Origin: Lentisphaerota bacterium
Lineage (GTDB): Bacteria > Verrucomicrobiota > Kiritimatiellia > Kiritimatiellales > Pontiellaceae
NCBI GenBank assembly: GCA_012729265.1
Contig: JAAYDL010000347.1
Coordinates: 1 to 41,224 of the forward strand
Direction: 5' to 3'
Length of the DNA stretch: 41,224 nucleotides
Position 1 is the first letter of the stretch. Each line of letters begins with the position of its first letter. Shown one piece after another: positions 27,594 to 35,706 of this stretch. The position numbers were made by a program, and so were the translations under genes. A model generated the notes under the pieces. That model searched no databases. It saw only the letters and a list, made by a program, of their open reading frames with translations, and was not told the DNA's origin.

Positions 27594-30500
27594 TTACACG
27601 CTCAGCAGTTCCTGCACGTCGCTCCACGTGAGCGACTGGCCGAGGTCGCCGTCCTTTTCGAGGGCGGCATCGATAACGCCTTTTTTCTTCTGTTGCATCT
27701 GGAGCACCTTTTCTTCGACGGTGTTTTGGGTGATGAGCTTGATGCTGTAAACGGTGTTTTTCTGGCCGATACGATGAGCGCGATCGGTGGCCTGATCTTC
27801 GACGGCGGGATTCCACCACGGATCAAAGTGGATGACCATATCGGCGCCGGTCAGGTTGAGGCCGCTGCCGCCGGCTTTGAGGCTGATGAGGAAGAGCGGA
27901 ATCGAGCGGTCGGTGTTAAAGGTGCGAACGCGGTCCTGTCGATCCTGAGTGGAGCCGTCGAGATAGCAGTATTTCAGTGCGCGTGCCTCCAGCTCTTCGC
28001 GAATGATGGCGAGCATGGAGGTAAACTGGCTGAAGACGAGGATGCGGTGGCCGGCGTCGATGGCTTCATCGACCAGTTCAAAGAAGAGCTCGAGTTTGGC
28101 GGAGGGATATTCGCTCTTGAGGCCGGGCAGTTTAAGCAGGTCGAGATGACAGCAGGTCTGGCGCAGTTGGAGCAGGATTTTTAGAATCTGCATACGCGAT
28201 TTGTTGAAGCCCTGCGCATCGACCAAACTGCTGATCTCCTTTTTGGCGCTTTCGAGCAGCTTTTTGTAGACCATGTGCTGGTCTTTACTGAGCGGGCAGT
28301 GGGCCACTCGCACAATTTTGTCGGGCAGGTCCTTGGCCACCTCTTTTTTAAGGCGGCGCAGGAGAAAGGGGTGCAGTTTGCGGCGGAGCTTAATCAGCGC
28401 CAGTTCGGCGTCGGGGCCGCCGTTTTGGATCGGCAGCTCATAGTTTTCGCGGAAGGCCTTGTGGTTGCCGAGGTAGCCGGGCATCAGAAAGTCCATGATG
28501 GACCAGAGGTCGGTCACGCTGTTTTCAATCGGCGTACCGGTGAGGACGAGCTTGTGATAGGCCTGCAGCTTTTTGACGGTGACGGCATTCTGCGTGGTCC
28601 GATTTTTAATGTGCTGCGCTTCGTCGAGTACGACTACAGCGAAGCGGTGGTTGAGGTATTCATCCAGATCGCGGCGGATCAGCGCATAGGAGGTGATTAC
28701 CAAGTCGGATTTGGCAACCTTACTCCAAAGCTCGTGGCGGTCGCTGCCGTGCATTCTCAATACGCCCAGCTCGGGGACAAATTTTTCAGCTTCCTCCGCC
28801 CAGTTATCGACGAGACTGGTGGGGCAGATAATGAGTGCGGGCTGGCCGTTGGCCTGCTCGTTTTGACGTTGAAGTTGAAGCCAGGTCAGCGTTTGCAGCG
28901 TTTTGCCAAGCCCCATCTCGTCGGCGAGGATGCCGCAGAAGTTGCTGCTTTCGAGAAAGCGCATCCAGTATACGCCCTGCTTCTGATAGTCGCGCAGCGT
29001 GTTTTCAAGCCGCTCGCCGAGCGGGATCGGCTCCAACTTGGTGTCGCGGTTCTGCGCATCGGCTCTGGCCGTCCACTCCGGCGTACTTTCAACATCGATG
29101 CCGTCGAGCGCCATCAGCGATGACTGAACGTACGCGGCGTGAATGTTGTTCATAAAGAAGCTGCCGGGCGATTCGCCTCCGCCGACGGAGCAGTCGCTGA
29201 AAACGTTGCGTGCGGTTTCTATCGCTTCGGTATCGAGCAGAATAATACGGCCCTTCTTCTGAATGAACGCTTCGCCCATATTGATCGCACGCTGGATGTC
29301 GGCGTCGTCAAGGCTCTGGCCGCCCTGCGTTTCATACTCATAACCGACTTCAAAAAATCCGCTGTTGGATGCTGGGTTGATGTGCACCACCGGCAACACC
29401 GACTCCGCCTGATCCATAAAGGCCGCCGCCATACCTTCCATATCAATGCGCCAGCCGCGCCGCCGCAGTCGGGGCAGGGCACCGCCGAGGAAATTCAGTA
29501 CTTCGCGCTTGCCGCGAATCTGCCGGAGCATGTCGCCCCGAATGCCGCGAAATCCTTCCGCTGTGACGAGCTCAATGGCCGCCTGTTCCGCCTCGGGATT
29601 GCGGATTTGGAATTCGAGCAGGTCGTCCTCGGAGGGGATAGAAAAGCGGCTCTTTACATCTTCCTTTCCGGCGACGAGGCGGATCGCGCCGTATTCGGCG
29701 TACAGCACAGCGGAGAGCTCCGTTTGCGTTCCATCGATCACCAGCCGGAAGCGCGGTTTGGCGGGGCGGAGCGAGAGCATATCCTCCGAAATAGTGCGCT
29801 CCACCGAAATCATGCTCTCCAGCATCGGTAGTTCGGTTTGAAGAAACGCCGGAATGGCATCATGCGCGATTCGCACCGGCGCATCATAAATGGCGCGCAT
29901 CGGCCCCGGCAGTACGGTTTCAAGCTTGGTGAATACGCCGTCCTGCAGCACCCAGCCGTTTCCGCCGCTGACAATAAAGTCAGATTTAACACCCGCTTCG
30001 CTCAAGGCACTAAGATCACTAAGCTTTGAGTCCTTTGTGTCTTTGTGTTTTATATTATCTGAGTGAATGGTCAGCACCAGTTCGCCGGAGGCTTCGTCGA
30101 GCGTCATCTGAAGATGCGTTGAGGTGACGGCTTCATCGACCATCAGATAATCTTCGCGCCCGCCTTCATAAATTGGTTTTCCGTCGCACAGTTCAAGAAT
30201 ATTGATGAAGTCCGCCAGAGAGGCCGTGAATTTGCCTTTAGCCGGGCCTTCGCAAATGTCTTCCAGGACAAACAGCAGATTTTCGTCGGCGCTACTCAGC
30301 GCCAGCGGATGTTTTTTAGGCACTTCGTTCAGCGGAACAATCTCTCCGCCGATCTCTAGGGCGCAACGCAGAGGGACTTCGCACTGCGGAAGCGATTCGC
30401 GCCAGCTCTGCTTGAGTATAATTCGTAAAGTGGTCAGTGTACCGTTGGGATCGCGGGTGTGGTAGGCCGATTCGTCGAACGCCGCGAGCCGCTCCGCCCG

Positions 30501-30824
30501 GCGTTTTTCCTCTTCCATTTTGTCCACGCGGTGCGGGTCGGAATAGAGGCGGACCGCTTCGAGGCCGAGCGCCACCAAGTGTGCACAGATTTTGCCCTCT
30601 TCCCGGTTTTCGCGGCAGGGGCAGTGGTTTTCAACCAGGCCATCTTTAAGCACCTCGAACTTGCTGCGCATTCCGCGTAGACCGATCGACAGCTGACCGA
30701 TCACAAACGGATGTTCGTAAGTTACTTTATCCACTTTGCCGCGTTCGAACAGCGTCATGCCGTCCTTGAAGGTTTGGCGGCCGGCCCAGTCTTCCAGCAT
30801 TTTTTGTGTAAAAGGTACGTGCAT
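27594..30824 (-). CDS. SWIM zinc finger / SNF2-family DEAD-like helicase
   Basis: SWIM-like CPCRENREEGKICAHLVALGLEA; LRDYQKQGVYWMRFLESSNFCGILADEMGLGKTLQTLTWL; VVLDEAQHIKNR; LFLISLKAGGSGLNLTGADMVIHFDPWWNPAVEDQATDRAHRIGQ. The upstream extension to 30905 is repeat DNA. Confidence 0.95.
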   Translation of the reverse strand: MHVPFTQKMLEDWAGRQTFKDGMTLFERGKVDKVTYEHPFVIGQLSIGLRGMRSKFEVLKDGLVENHCPCRENREEGKICAHLVALGLEAVRLYSDPHRVDKMEEEKRRAERLAAFDESAYHTRDPNGTLTTLRIILKQSWRESLPQCEVPLRCALEIGGEIVPLNEVPKKHPLALSSADENLLFVLEDICEGPAKGKFTASLADFINILELCDGKPIYEGGREDYLMVDEAVTSTHLQMTLDEASGELVLTIHSDNIKHKDTKDSKLSDLSALSEAGVKSDFIVSGGNGWVLQDGVFTKLETVLPGPMRAIYDAPVRIAHDAIPAFLQTELPMLESMISVERTISEDMLSLRPAKPRFRLVIDGTQTELSAVLYAEYGAIRLVAGKEDVKSRFSIPSEDDLLEFQIRNPEAEQAAIELVTAEGFRGIRGDMLRQIRGKREVLNFLGGALPRLRRRGWRIDMEGMAAAFMDQAESVLPVVHINPASNSGFFEVGYEYETQGGQSLDDADIQRAINMGEAFIQKKGRIILLDTEAIETARNVFSDCSVGGGESPGSFFMNNIHAAYVQSSLMALDGIDVESTPEWTARADAQNRDTKLEPIPLGERLENTLRDYQKQGVYWMRFLESSNFCGILADEMGLGKTLQTLTWLQLQRQNEQANGQPALIICPTSLVDNWAEEAEKFVPELGVLRMHGSDRHELWSKVAKSDLVITSYALIRRDLDEYLNHRFAVVVLDEAQHIKNRTTQNAVTVKKLQAYHKLVLTGTPIENSVTDLWSIMDFLMPGYLGNHKAFRENYELPIQNGGPDAELALIKLRRKLHPFLLRRLKKEVAKDLPDKIVRVAHCPLSKDQHMVYKKLLESAKKEISSLVDAQGFNKSRMQILKILLQLRQTCCHLDLLKLPGLKSEYPSAKLELFFELVDEAIDAGHRILVFSQFTSMLAIIREELEARALKYCYLDGSTQDRQDRVRTFNTDRSIPLFLISLKAGGSGLNLTGADMVIHFDPWWNPAVEDQATDRAHRIGQKNTVYSIKLITQNTVEEKVLQMQQKKKGVIDAALEKDGDLGQSLTWSDVQELLSV
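30001..30053. repeat. Short repeat (CACTAAG / CTTTGTGTCTTTGTG type) inserted in frame in the helicase gene
   Basis: ctcaaggCACTAAGatCACTAAGctttgagtcCTTTGTGTCTTTGTGttttat; encodes IKHKDTKDSKLSDLSALSE. Confidence 0.65.
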
Positions 30825-30833
30825 GGTTTTGAT

Positions 30834-30902
30834 TCGTGATACGTAATACGTAATATGTAATGCGTGACTCGTAATACGCAATACGCAATACGTAATACTT
30901 AA
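30834..30902. repeat. TACGTAATACG / AATACGCAATACG repeat cluster, copy 3 of the gcv-flanking family
   Basis: gtgatacgtaatacgtaatatgtaatgcgtgactcgtaatacgcaatacgcaatacgtaatactt, just upstream of the helicase start. Confidence 0.85.
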
Positions 30903-31280
30903 CATATATTTTTTAGCTTATTGAGGGAAATGTGGCGGTCATGTCTCAAGTTGTCTCCCGTTTCGTCCTTCACACATACTTCAGCAGAAGCCTGCTTGTC
31001 CAGTGCGCGATGCGCTCTTTCGATCGCGCAGGAATCAGAGGTAACGCGGGAAACGGGAGTCATTGATGTTGGGACGTCGGAGGTGAAGAAAGGTCAGTCG
31101 ACAAGATTGGGTGCTTTTTGAAAAAATATCCATAAGGCTTTGACTCCTTGCCCGTTCTACGTTTATATGTCTGCAAAAGGGCGCTCGACGGATGGGCCGT
31201 TGCCCGGAAAGAGTTCTCTGTAAAGATCGAATTAGATGTATTTTGGGGGAATTGAAGGTTAAGCAAAACATGGAGGGCGT

Positions 31281-32141
31281 ATGAAAAAGAGTATTGTGCA
31301 TTTTTTTGTTTGGGTTGCCATTGCCGTGGGTGCCGTTCAGGGGGCACCTGTTTATCGAACCTTCACGAACACCGAAGGTCAGACCATTCAGGCACGCATC
31401 ATTCAATATGATGAAGTAGGGGACCGGATTCTGATTGAGCGTAAAGACGGAAAAAATAAGGATTGGGCAGCGCTGTCCATGTTCTCAAAGTCGGATCAGG
31501 AATATATTCAGGAATGGATTGCTGCAGATCTGGTGCTGAACGAGAAAAGTTTGCTCGTTGATATCGACAAAAAAAGTGAAAATATGGAGAGCGATGTAGA
31601 CTATACCTTTGTAGCACCGCGCGGCGCATCAACAGGAACCTGGGAACGAGCAGAGGCCTCACGACTGGATCGCGAGGAGGTTCATTACCAACTGCGTTTA
31701 AAAAACAGCGGCAGCGATGATATTAAAAATATAAAGATCGAATACTGTATCTATTTAGTGAACGATTCCGGTGGTCGACGGTTGAATTCAGGAAGCGTTA
31801 CAAATGGAGTCATTGAGCTTGGTGGGCTCTCCAAAGATCACTACAAAGCGACGGAAACGCAAGAGGTCATTACTTCAAAGTACTATGAAAGAAGGTATGT
31901 ATCGACCTATGACTCCACAGGAGCGAAGAAGTCCTCTTCTTATCTTGCAAAGATTTCCGAGGTGGAAGTGGAGGGAATATGGATCCGTATTACTGGCCCG
32001 GAGCTGGAGGGATTGCCTGTGGTGCGTGATGTTTATTATCCAAGAGGTTTCGAGAAAAAAGGCTATCAATGGAATTCCACAACGAAAATCCTCGAAAAGG
32101 ATAAAAACGATGTGGGAGGATTTGTTTGGGATCGCCTATGA
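31281..32141 (+). CDS. Secreted SHD1-domain protein
   Basis: Signal peptide; YRTFTNTEGQTIQARIIQYDEVGDRILIERKDGKNKDWAALSMFSKSDQEYIQEWI resembles SLA1 homology domain 1. Confidence 0.7.
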   Translation: MKKSIVHFFVWVAIAVGAVQGAPVYRTFTNTEGQTIQARIIQYDEVGDRILIERKDGKNKDWAALSMFSKSDQEYIQEWIAADLVLNEKSLLVDIDKKSENMESDVDYTFVAPRGASTGTWERAEASRLDREEVHYQLRLKNSGSDDIKNIKIEYCIYLVNDSGGRRLNSGSVTNGVIELGGLSKDHYKATETQEVITSKYYERRYVSTYDSTGAKKSSSYLAKISEVEVEGIWIRITGPELEGLPVVRDVYYPRGFEKKGYQWNSTTKILEKDKNDVGGFVWDRL

Positions 32142-32160
32142 TCCTAAAAAATGCAGTAGA

Positions 32161-32200
32161 GAAACCGCAAATGAACGTTAATGGACGCAAATAAGTTTTT
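32161..32200. repeat. AACCGCANATNAACG repeat, copy 1
   Basis: gaaaccgcaaatgaacgttaatggacgcaaataagttttt; aligns with 34405-34445. Confidence 0.75.
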
Positions 32201-32271
32201 CTGGGTTTATGAGCGGTGTTATCTTCGTAAACTGGCCTGCACCGTTTGATGTTTCCGAGAGCCAACACGTA

Positions 32272-32355
32272 ACTTCGTTATCTTGGTTTTCTTCTGTAAA
32301 AAAACAAAAATGAAAATGAATGCAGGTTTACAGAAGAAAACGAAGAGAACGAAGC
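32272..32355. repeat. Long inverted repeat with 29-bp arms
   Basis: acttcgttatcttggttttcttctgtaaa (32272-32300) versus the reverse complement of tttacagaagaaaacgaagagaacgaagc (32327-32355): 26/29 identical. Confidence 0.9.
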
Positions 32356-32497
32356 GGGCATGCATCGGAAATTGTTTTGAGCAAGTGGTGGAGCCGGAAA
32401 ATCTTCTCTTTCAGTTCCTTACACCTCAACTTCTATCCATTTTTCCTTTCAAAAACGGCCATGCGTAATACTCTGCGGACAAGGATGTTATTGACCG

Positions 32498-32541
32498 AAA
32501 AGACGCTAAGAAAAAAAGCTGAATTCTTCTCTTTGCGTCTT
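32498..32541. repeat. Inverted repeat AAGACGCTAAGAAA...CTTCTCTTTGCGTCTT
   Basis: Arms pair over ~16 bp with a few mismatches. Confidence 0.7.
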
Positions 32542-32606
32542 CGCCTCTTTGCAGTCATTTTCTGCTGAGGAGCCGCGTTAAGGAAAACTGCTTCGGTGGA
32601 AAAAGC

Positions 32607-32639
32607 AGATGCCGACCGCGAATAACGCGGCCGGCATCT
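32607..32639 (-). terminator. Rho-independent terminator of the SHD1 gene ending at 32661
   Basis: agatgccgaccgcg-aataa-cgcggccggcatct hairpin followed on the minus strand by gctttttcc. Confidence 0.85.
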
Positions 32640-32660
32640 GGGGTTGGGGGAGGAGTAGGT

Positions 32661-33404
32661 TTAGTTAATGGTAAGTTGAGGAAGATCTTTCGTCCATGAG
32701 GCTAAGGTGTTGGGTGTGGAAAATTCCCGTATGGAGAGTACGCCGTTTGTGCCGGACCCATATACTCTGAAGGAAATTCCCAGTACGCTCTCGTTATCTA
32801 TTAAAACTTCGTCTGTGCTGCTTCCAAAGGCGGTCTGTGTGGTCTGTATTTCATAGACGGTGTTGAGCGCGACATCGTCGGTTTTGACCGTGACTTTTTC
32901 GCCTTCGGCCAAGCTTCCTATTTCAATATACCCTTGCTCCACACGCGAGAGCGTTGCTTGACCATCCTCGGTTGATCCGATGCAGTAGTAGTATTCGATA
33001 TAGAGCTTTTCAACGGGTTCTGTGGCAAAATTTCCGACGGTAAGCTCGCAAAAGTGCGCTGTTTCCCGCGTGTAACCATCTTCCTGCTGAACCGTTTTGG
33101 CTTTTCCCTGATTCTGCAGAACGGAAACGAGTAGACTGTCGGCTGAAATCAGCAGACTCGATTCATACCACGCTTCAATATATTCAAGATCTTCGCTGCT
33201 GAACGCATTAACGCCAACCCATGCTTCCGCGCCGTCTTCTCGTCGGAGCTGAATTTTGGATTCTTCAAAATCGATGCCTGTGATCTGGGCGTAAATGGTG
33301 CTGCCCTTTGTGTCGGTAAAGTTACGGTAAAGGCCGAACGCCTGAGCATGAGCAAATCCCGTCGTCAATCCGATTAGTACCAGTGTTAAAAATTTAGTTT
33401 TCAT
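32661..33404 (-). CDS. Secreted SHD1-domain protein, paralog of 31281-32141
   Basis: MKTKFLTLVLIGLTTGFAHA signal peptide; YRNFTDTKGSTIYAQITGIDFEESKIQLRREDGAEAWVGVNAFSSEDLEYIEAWY. Confidence 0.7.
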   Translation of the reverse strand: MKTKFLTLVLIGLTTGFAHAQAFGLYRNFTDTKGSTIYAQITGIDFEESKIQLRREDGAEAWVGVNAFSSEDLEYIEAWYESSLLISADSLLVSVLQNQGKAKTVQQEDGYTRETAHFCELTVGNFATEPVEKLYIEYYYCIGSTEDGQATLSRVEQGYIEIGSLAEGEKVTVKTDDVALNTVYEIQTTQTAFGSSTDEVLIDNESVLGISFRVYGSGTNGVLSIREFSTPNTLASWTKDLPQLTIN

Positions 33405-33557
33405 TCTCATCCCTCTCTGTTTGGGTTTCGCGAATCCAGCGTTCGCATGGCCAGAAAACAGAAATGGATTCAAATTATTTGCCCTTTTATGATTACAGTA
33501 TTTTCATATTGCTTTCATGTAGGTGTAATGTTTTGTAACCAAAACAATATAAGCATC

Positions 33558-34208
33558 TTACGGGAAAATATCAGTCCATATTTCCAGCTCGGAGTGATTT
33601 GAAAGAGCGACGCCGGCAGCAATTTTTTCCGGAGTGGAGAGCAGCGTTTGAATAATTTTTTTCTTTGAAGTGCCCGTAACGAGCAGAATGAGCCGCTCAA
33701 CGCGCTGGAGAAAAGCGGGGGTTACACTGACGCCGTGCAAGCCGTCGGGGCGATCAGTGTGCAGCACCAGCGGACCCGTTTTCCGGCGAGCCTGTTCGAG
33801 CGTAAAAATTCCGGCGGTATGGCCGTCGGTTCCCATGCCGAGGAATCCGAGATCAATATGCTTCATGGGTTGCAGCGCGTTCTCAAATTGAAGCGCGGCT
33901 GCTGGAGCGGGCAGAGCAGTATTAACACGCAGGAAGCGATTCTCACACTGGAGCGCGGTGATCATCGGCATTAGATTGTGTGCATTGTTTTTATTGGAAT
34001 CGAACGGTTCCATGCGTTCATCGCTGAGAAACAGAATTCGCTCTGGATGAACGGGGCAGGGGGCTGCGGCGAGGTGATTATAAATAACATAAGGTGTGGA
34101 ACCGCCGCTGAGCATCAGGTTGCCTGATTCGGCCAGCGTTCTGCGCAACAATGCATCGGTTTCACCGACCAATGCTTCAAGGGTCTCAAAATGTCGAATC
34201 TTTATCAT
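33558..34208 (-). CDS. pgl: 6-phosphogluconolactonase
   Basis: NLMLSGGSTPYVIYNHLA, ILFLSDERMEPFDSNKNNAHNLM, DLGFLGMGTDGHTAGIF. Confidence 0.92.
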   Translation of the reverse strand: MIKIRHFETLEALVGETDALLRRTLAESGNLMLSGGSTPYVIYNHLAAAPCPVHPERILFLSDERMEPFDSNKNNAHNLMPMITALQCENRFLRVNTALPAPAAALQFENALQPMKHIDLGFLGMGTDGHTAGIFTLEQARRKTGPLVLHTDRPDGLHGVSVTPAFLQRVERLILLVTGTSKKKIIQTLLSTPEKIAAGVALSNHSELEIWTDIFP

Positions 34209-34284
34209 GCGTCCTTTCGTACCATTTTACGGACGCAGATTCCACTTAAACCCGCCGTTCTAAAATGGGGGGTAAACCGCAAAC

Positions 34285-34331
34285 ATTCGACAAAATAATT
34301 TTGACAGAATGATTTGGGGGCAGAATGATGA
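34285..34331. repeat. TTTTGACAGAATGATTTGGGGGCAGAATGATG repeat element
   Basis: Two CAGAATGAT units separated by TTGGGGG in the pgl/CII intergenic region. Confidence 0.6.
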
Positions 34332-34404
34332 ACCGCTCCTGCGGCGCTATTTCTATGCTGGAAATTATCTGCCTTTCGTTTCGGGTTAAAGGTACATAGG
34401 GGTA

Positions 34405-34445
34405 AAACCGCAGATTAACGCTGATGGACACGAATATTAGTTTTT
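34405..34445. repeat. AACCGCANATNAACG repeat, copy 2
   Basis: aaaccgcagattaacgctgatggacacgaatattagttttt; aligns with 32161-32200. Confidence 0.75.
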
Positions 34446-34454
34446 ATGTTTATA

Positions 34455-34480
34455 GATCGACAGAGTGTCGGTCTTTTTTT
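34455..34480 (+). terminator. Orphan rho-independent-like terminator upstream of the CII-like gene
   Basis: gatcgaca-gag-tgtcggtc followed by ttttttt; no annotated + strand gene precedes it. Confidence 0.65.
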
Positions 34481-34605
34481 ACTCTGATCTCCTTTGTAAC
34501 ATTGCAATCTGTGAGCAGGCTCCATTACAGAGTTTTTGTGGAGTTATAATGGTGCAGGGAGAATGCAGGTCGTACATTCGCTGCAATCCAATAGGGAGAG
34601 TAAAG

Positions 34606-35061
34606 ATGGACTCATATGAAGTGCTGAAAAAATCGATGAGCGATTTGGGGGTTAAATCGGTGGCCTCAGATTTAGGGCTTTCGACTTCGCTTATCTACAA
34701 GTGGTGTCAGCCCTCCGGAACGGAAGATTCCAGTGGTGCGGAAAACCCGCTGGATCGATTAGTTCGCATCTATGAGCTGACCCGCGATACCGGTCCTATC
34801 AAGTGGCTCTGCCAGCAGGCGAACGGTTATTTTGTTGAAAATGTTTCGCCGAAGGAGATGGACGCGATTCCTCTGCTGCATATGACCCGTCGGATTGTTC
34901 GTGAGTTTTCGGAGCTGCTTGATGTGTTGACCGAGAGCATTGAAAACGACGGTGTTATCGATCTGAAAGAAGCAGATCAGATTCGGGTTGAGTGGGAAAA
35001 GCTCAAGTCAACGGCCGAGAGTTTTGTGGCAGCGTGTGAACAGGGACATTACGACAAATAG
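34606..35061 (+). CDS. Phage regulatory protein CII-like helix-turn-helix protein
   Basis: SYEVLKKSMSDLGVKSVASDLGLSTSLIYKWCQP...NPLDRLVRIYELTRDTGPIKWLCQQANGYFV; RBS agggagag. Confidence 0.7.
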   Translation: MDSYEVLKKSMSDLGVKSVASDLGLSTSLIYKWCQPSGTEDSSGAENPLDRLVRIYELTRDTGPIKWLCQQANGYFVENVSPKEMDAIPLLHMTRRIVREFSELLDVLTESIENDGVIDLKEADQIRVEWEKLKSTAESFVAACEQGHYDK

Positions 35062-35078
35062 GAAGAGGAGGATGGATT

Positions 35079-35702
35079 ATGCAGGAATGGTGGACAGGCT
35101 TAGAGGGCGTGACTCGGTTTTTCTATGGAATGGCCGCGTTCTTTAGCGTTTTTTTTCTTTGGCAGATGGTTGCCGCTTTTCTCGGGCTGAGCGGCGATAG
35201 CATGGACCTAGATAATATTGACGTCGACATCTCGGATCTCGACGGGACTGATAACTTTGACCATCAAGACGTGGTGGAGTCGTCGCAGGCCTTCAAGATT
35301 CTCAGTTTACGTTCGATCATTACGTTTTTCACGCTCTTCTCGTGGGGCGGTGCGCTCTATACCGGCAACGGCGTTCCGGTAACGAAGGCGCTGGTCATTT
35401 CTTCAATTTGGGGGTTGATCGGAATGTTGGCTGTGACGCTGGTTTTCTGGGCCATGAATAAACTGACCGAAACAGGCACGAAAAATATTGCCGCGAGTAA
35501 AGGGCAGGCAGGGACCGTTTACCTGAATATTCCAGCCGACGGATTCGGTGAAATCAAGACGACGGTCAATGGTGTGGTTGAGCATATAAAAGCCAAGAGT
35601 GTGTCAGGAGAGGCACTTCCTGCGGGAACCGAGATCCGCGTGGTTGAGGTGGTTGATCAGATGTTGGTTGGGGTTGAAAAGTTAAATAATAAGGAGGGTT
35701 AG
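35079..35702 (+). CDS. NfeD/YqiJ-like membrane protein with OB-fold
   Basis: TM segments, then KGQAGTVYLNIPADGFGEIKTTVNGVVEHIKAKSVSGEALPAGTEIRVVEVVDQMLVGVEKL; adjacent to flotillin. Confidence 0.8.
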   Translation: MQEWWTGLEGVTRFFYGMAAFFSVFFLWQMVAAFLGLSGDSMDLDNIDVDISDLDGTDNFDHQDVVESSQAFKILSLRSIITFFTLFSWGGALYTGNGVPVTKALVISSIWGLIGMLAVTLVFWAMNKLTETGTKNIAASKGQAGTVYLNIPADGFGEIKTTVNGVVEHIKAKSVSGEALPAGTEIRVVEVVDQMLVGVEKLNNKEG

Positions 35703-35706
35703 GTAT

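Noticed and set aside
28275-29123. Long + strand ORF (282 aa) opposite the SNF2 helicase
   Set aside because: Fully antisense to conserved helicase motifs; composition reflects the complementary strand of real coding DNA.
30921-31121. 66-aa + strand ORF between the helicase and SHD1 gene
   Set aside because: No RBS or domain evidence; an inverted pair tctcccgtttc/gaaacgggag spans it, so it may be decayed repeat DNA, but support is weak.
34545-34550. TATAAT as -10 box for the CII-like operon
   Set aside because: Perfect hexamer, but no acceptable -35 element at 16-18 bp spacing; too weak to annotate.
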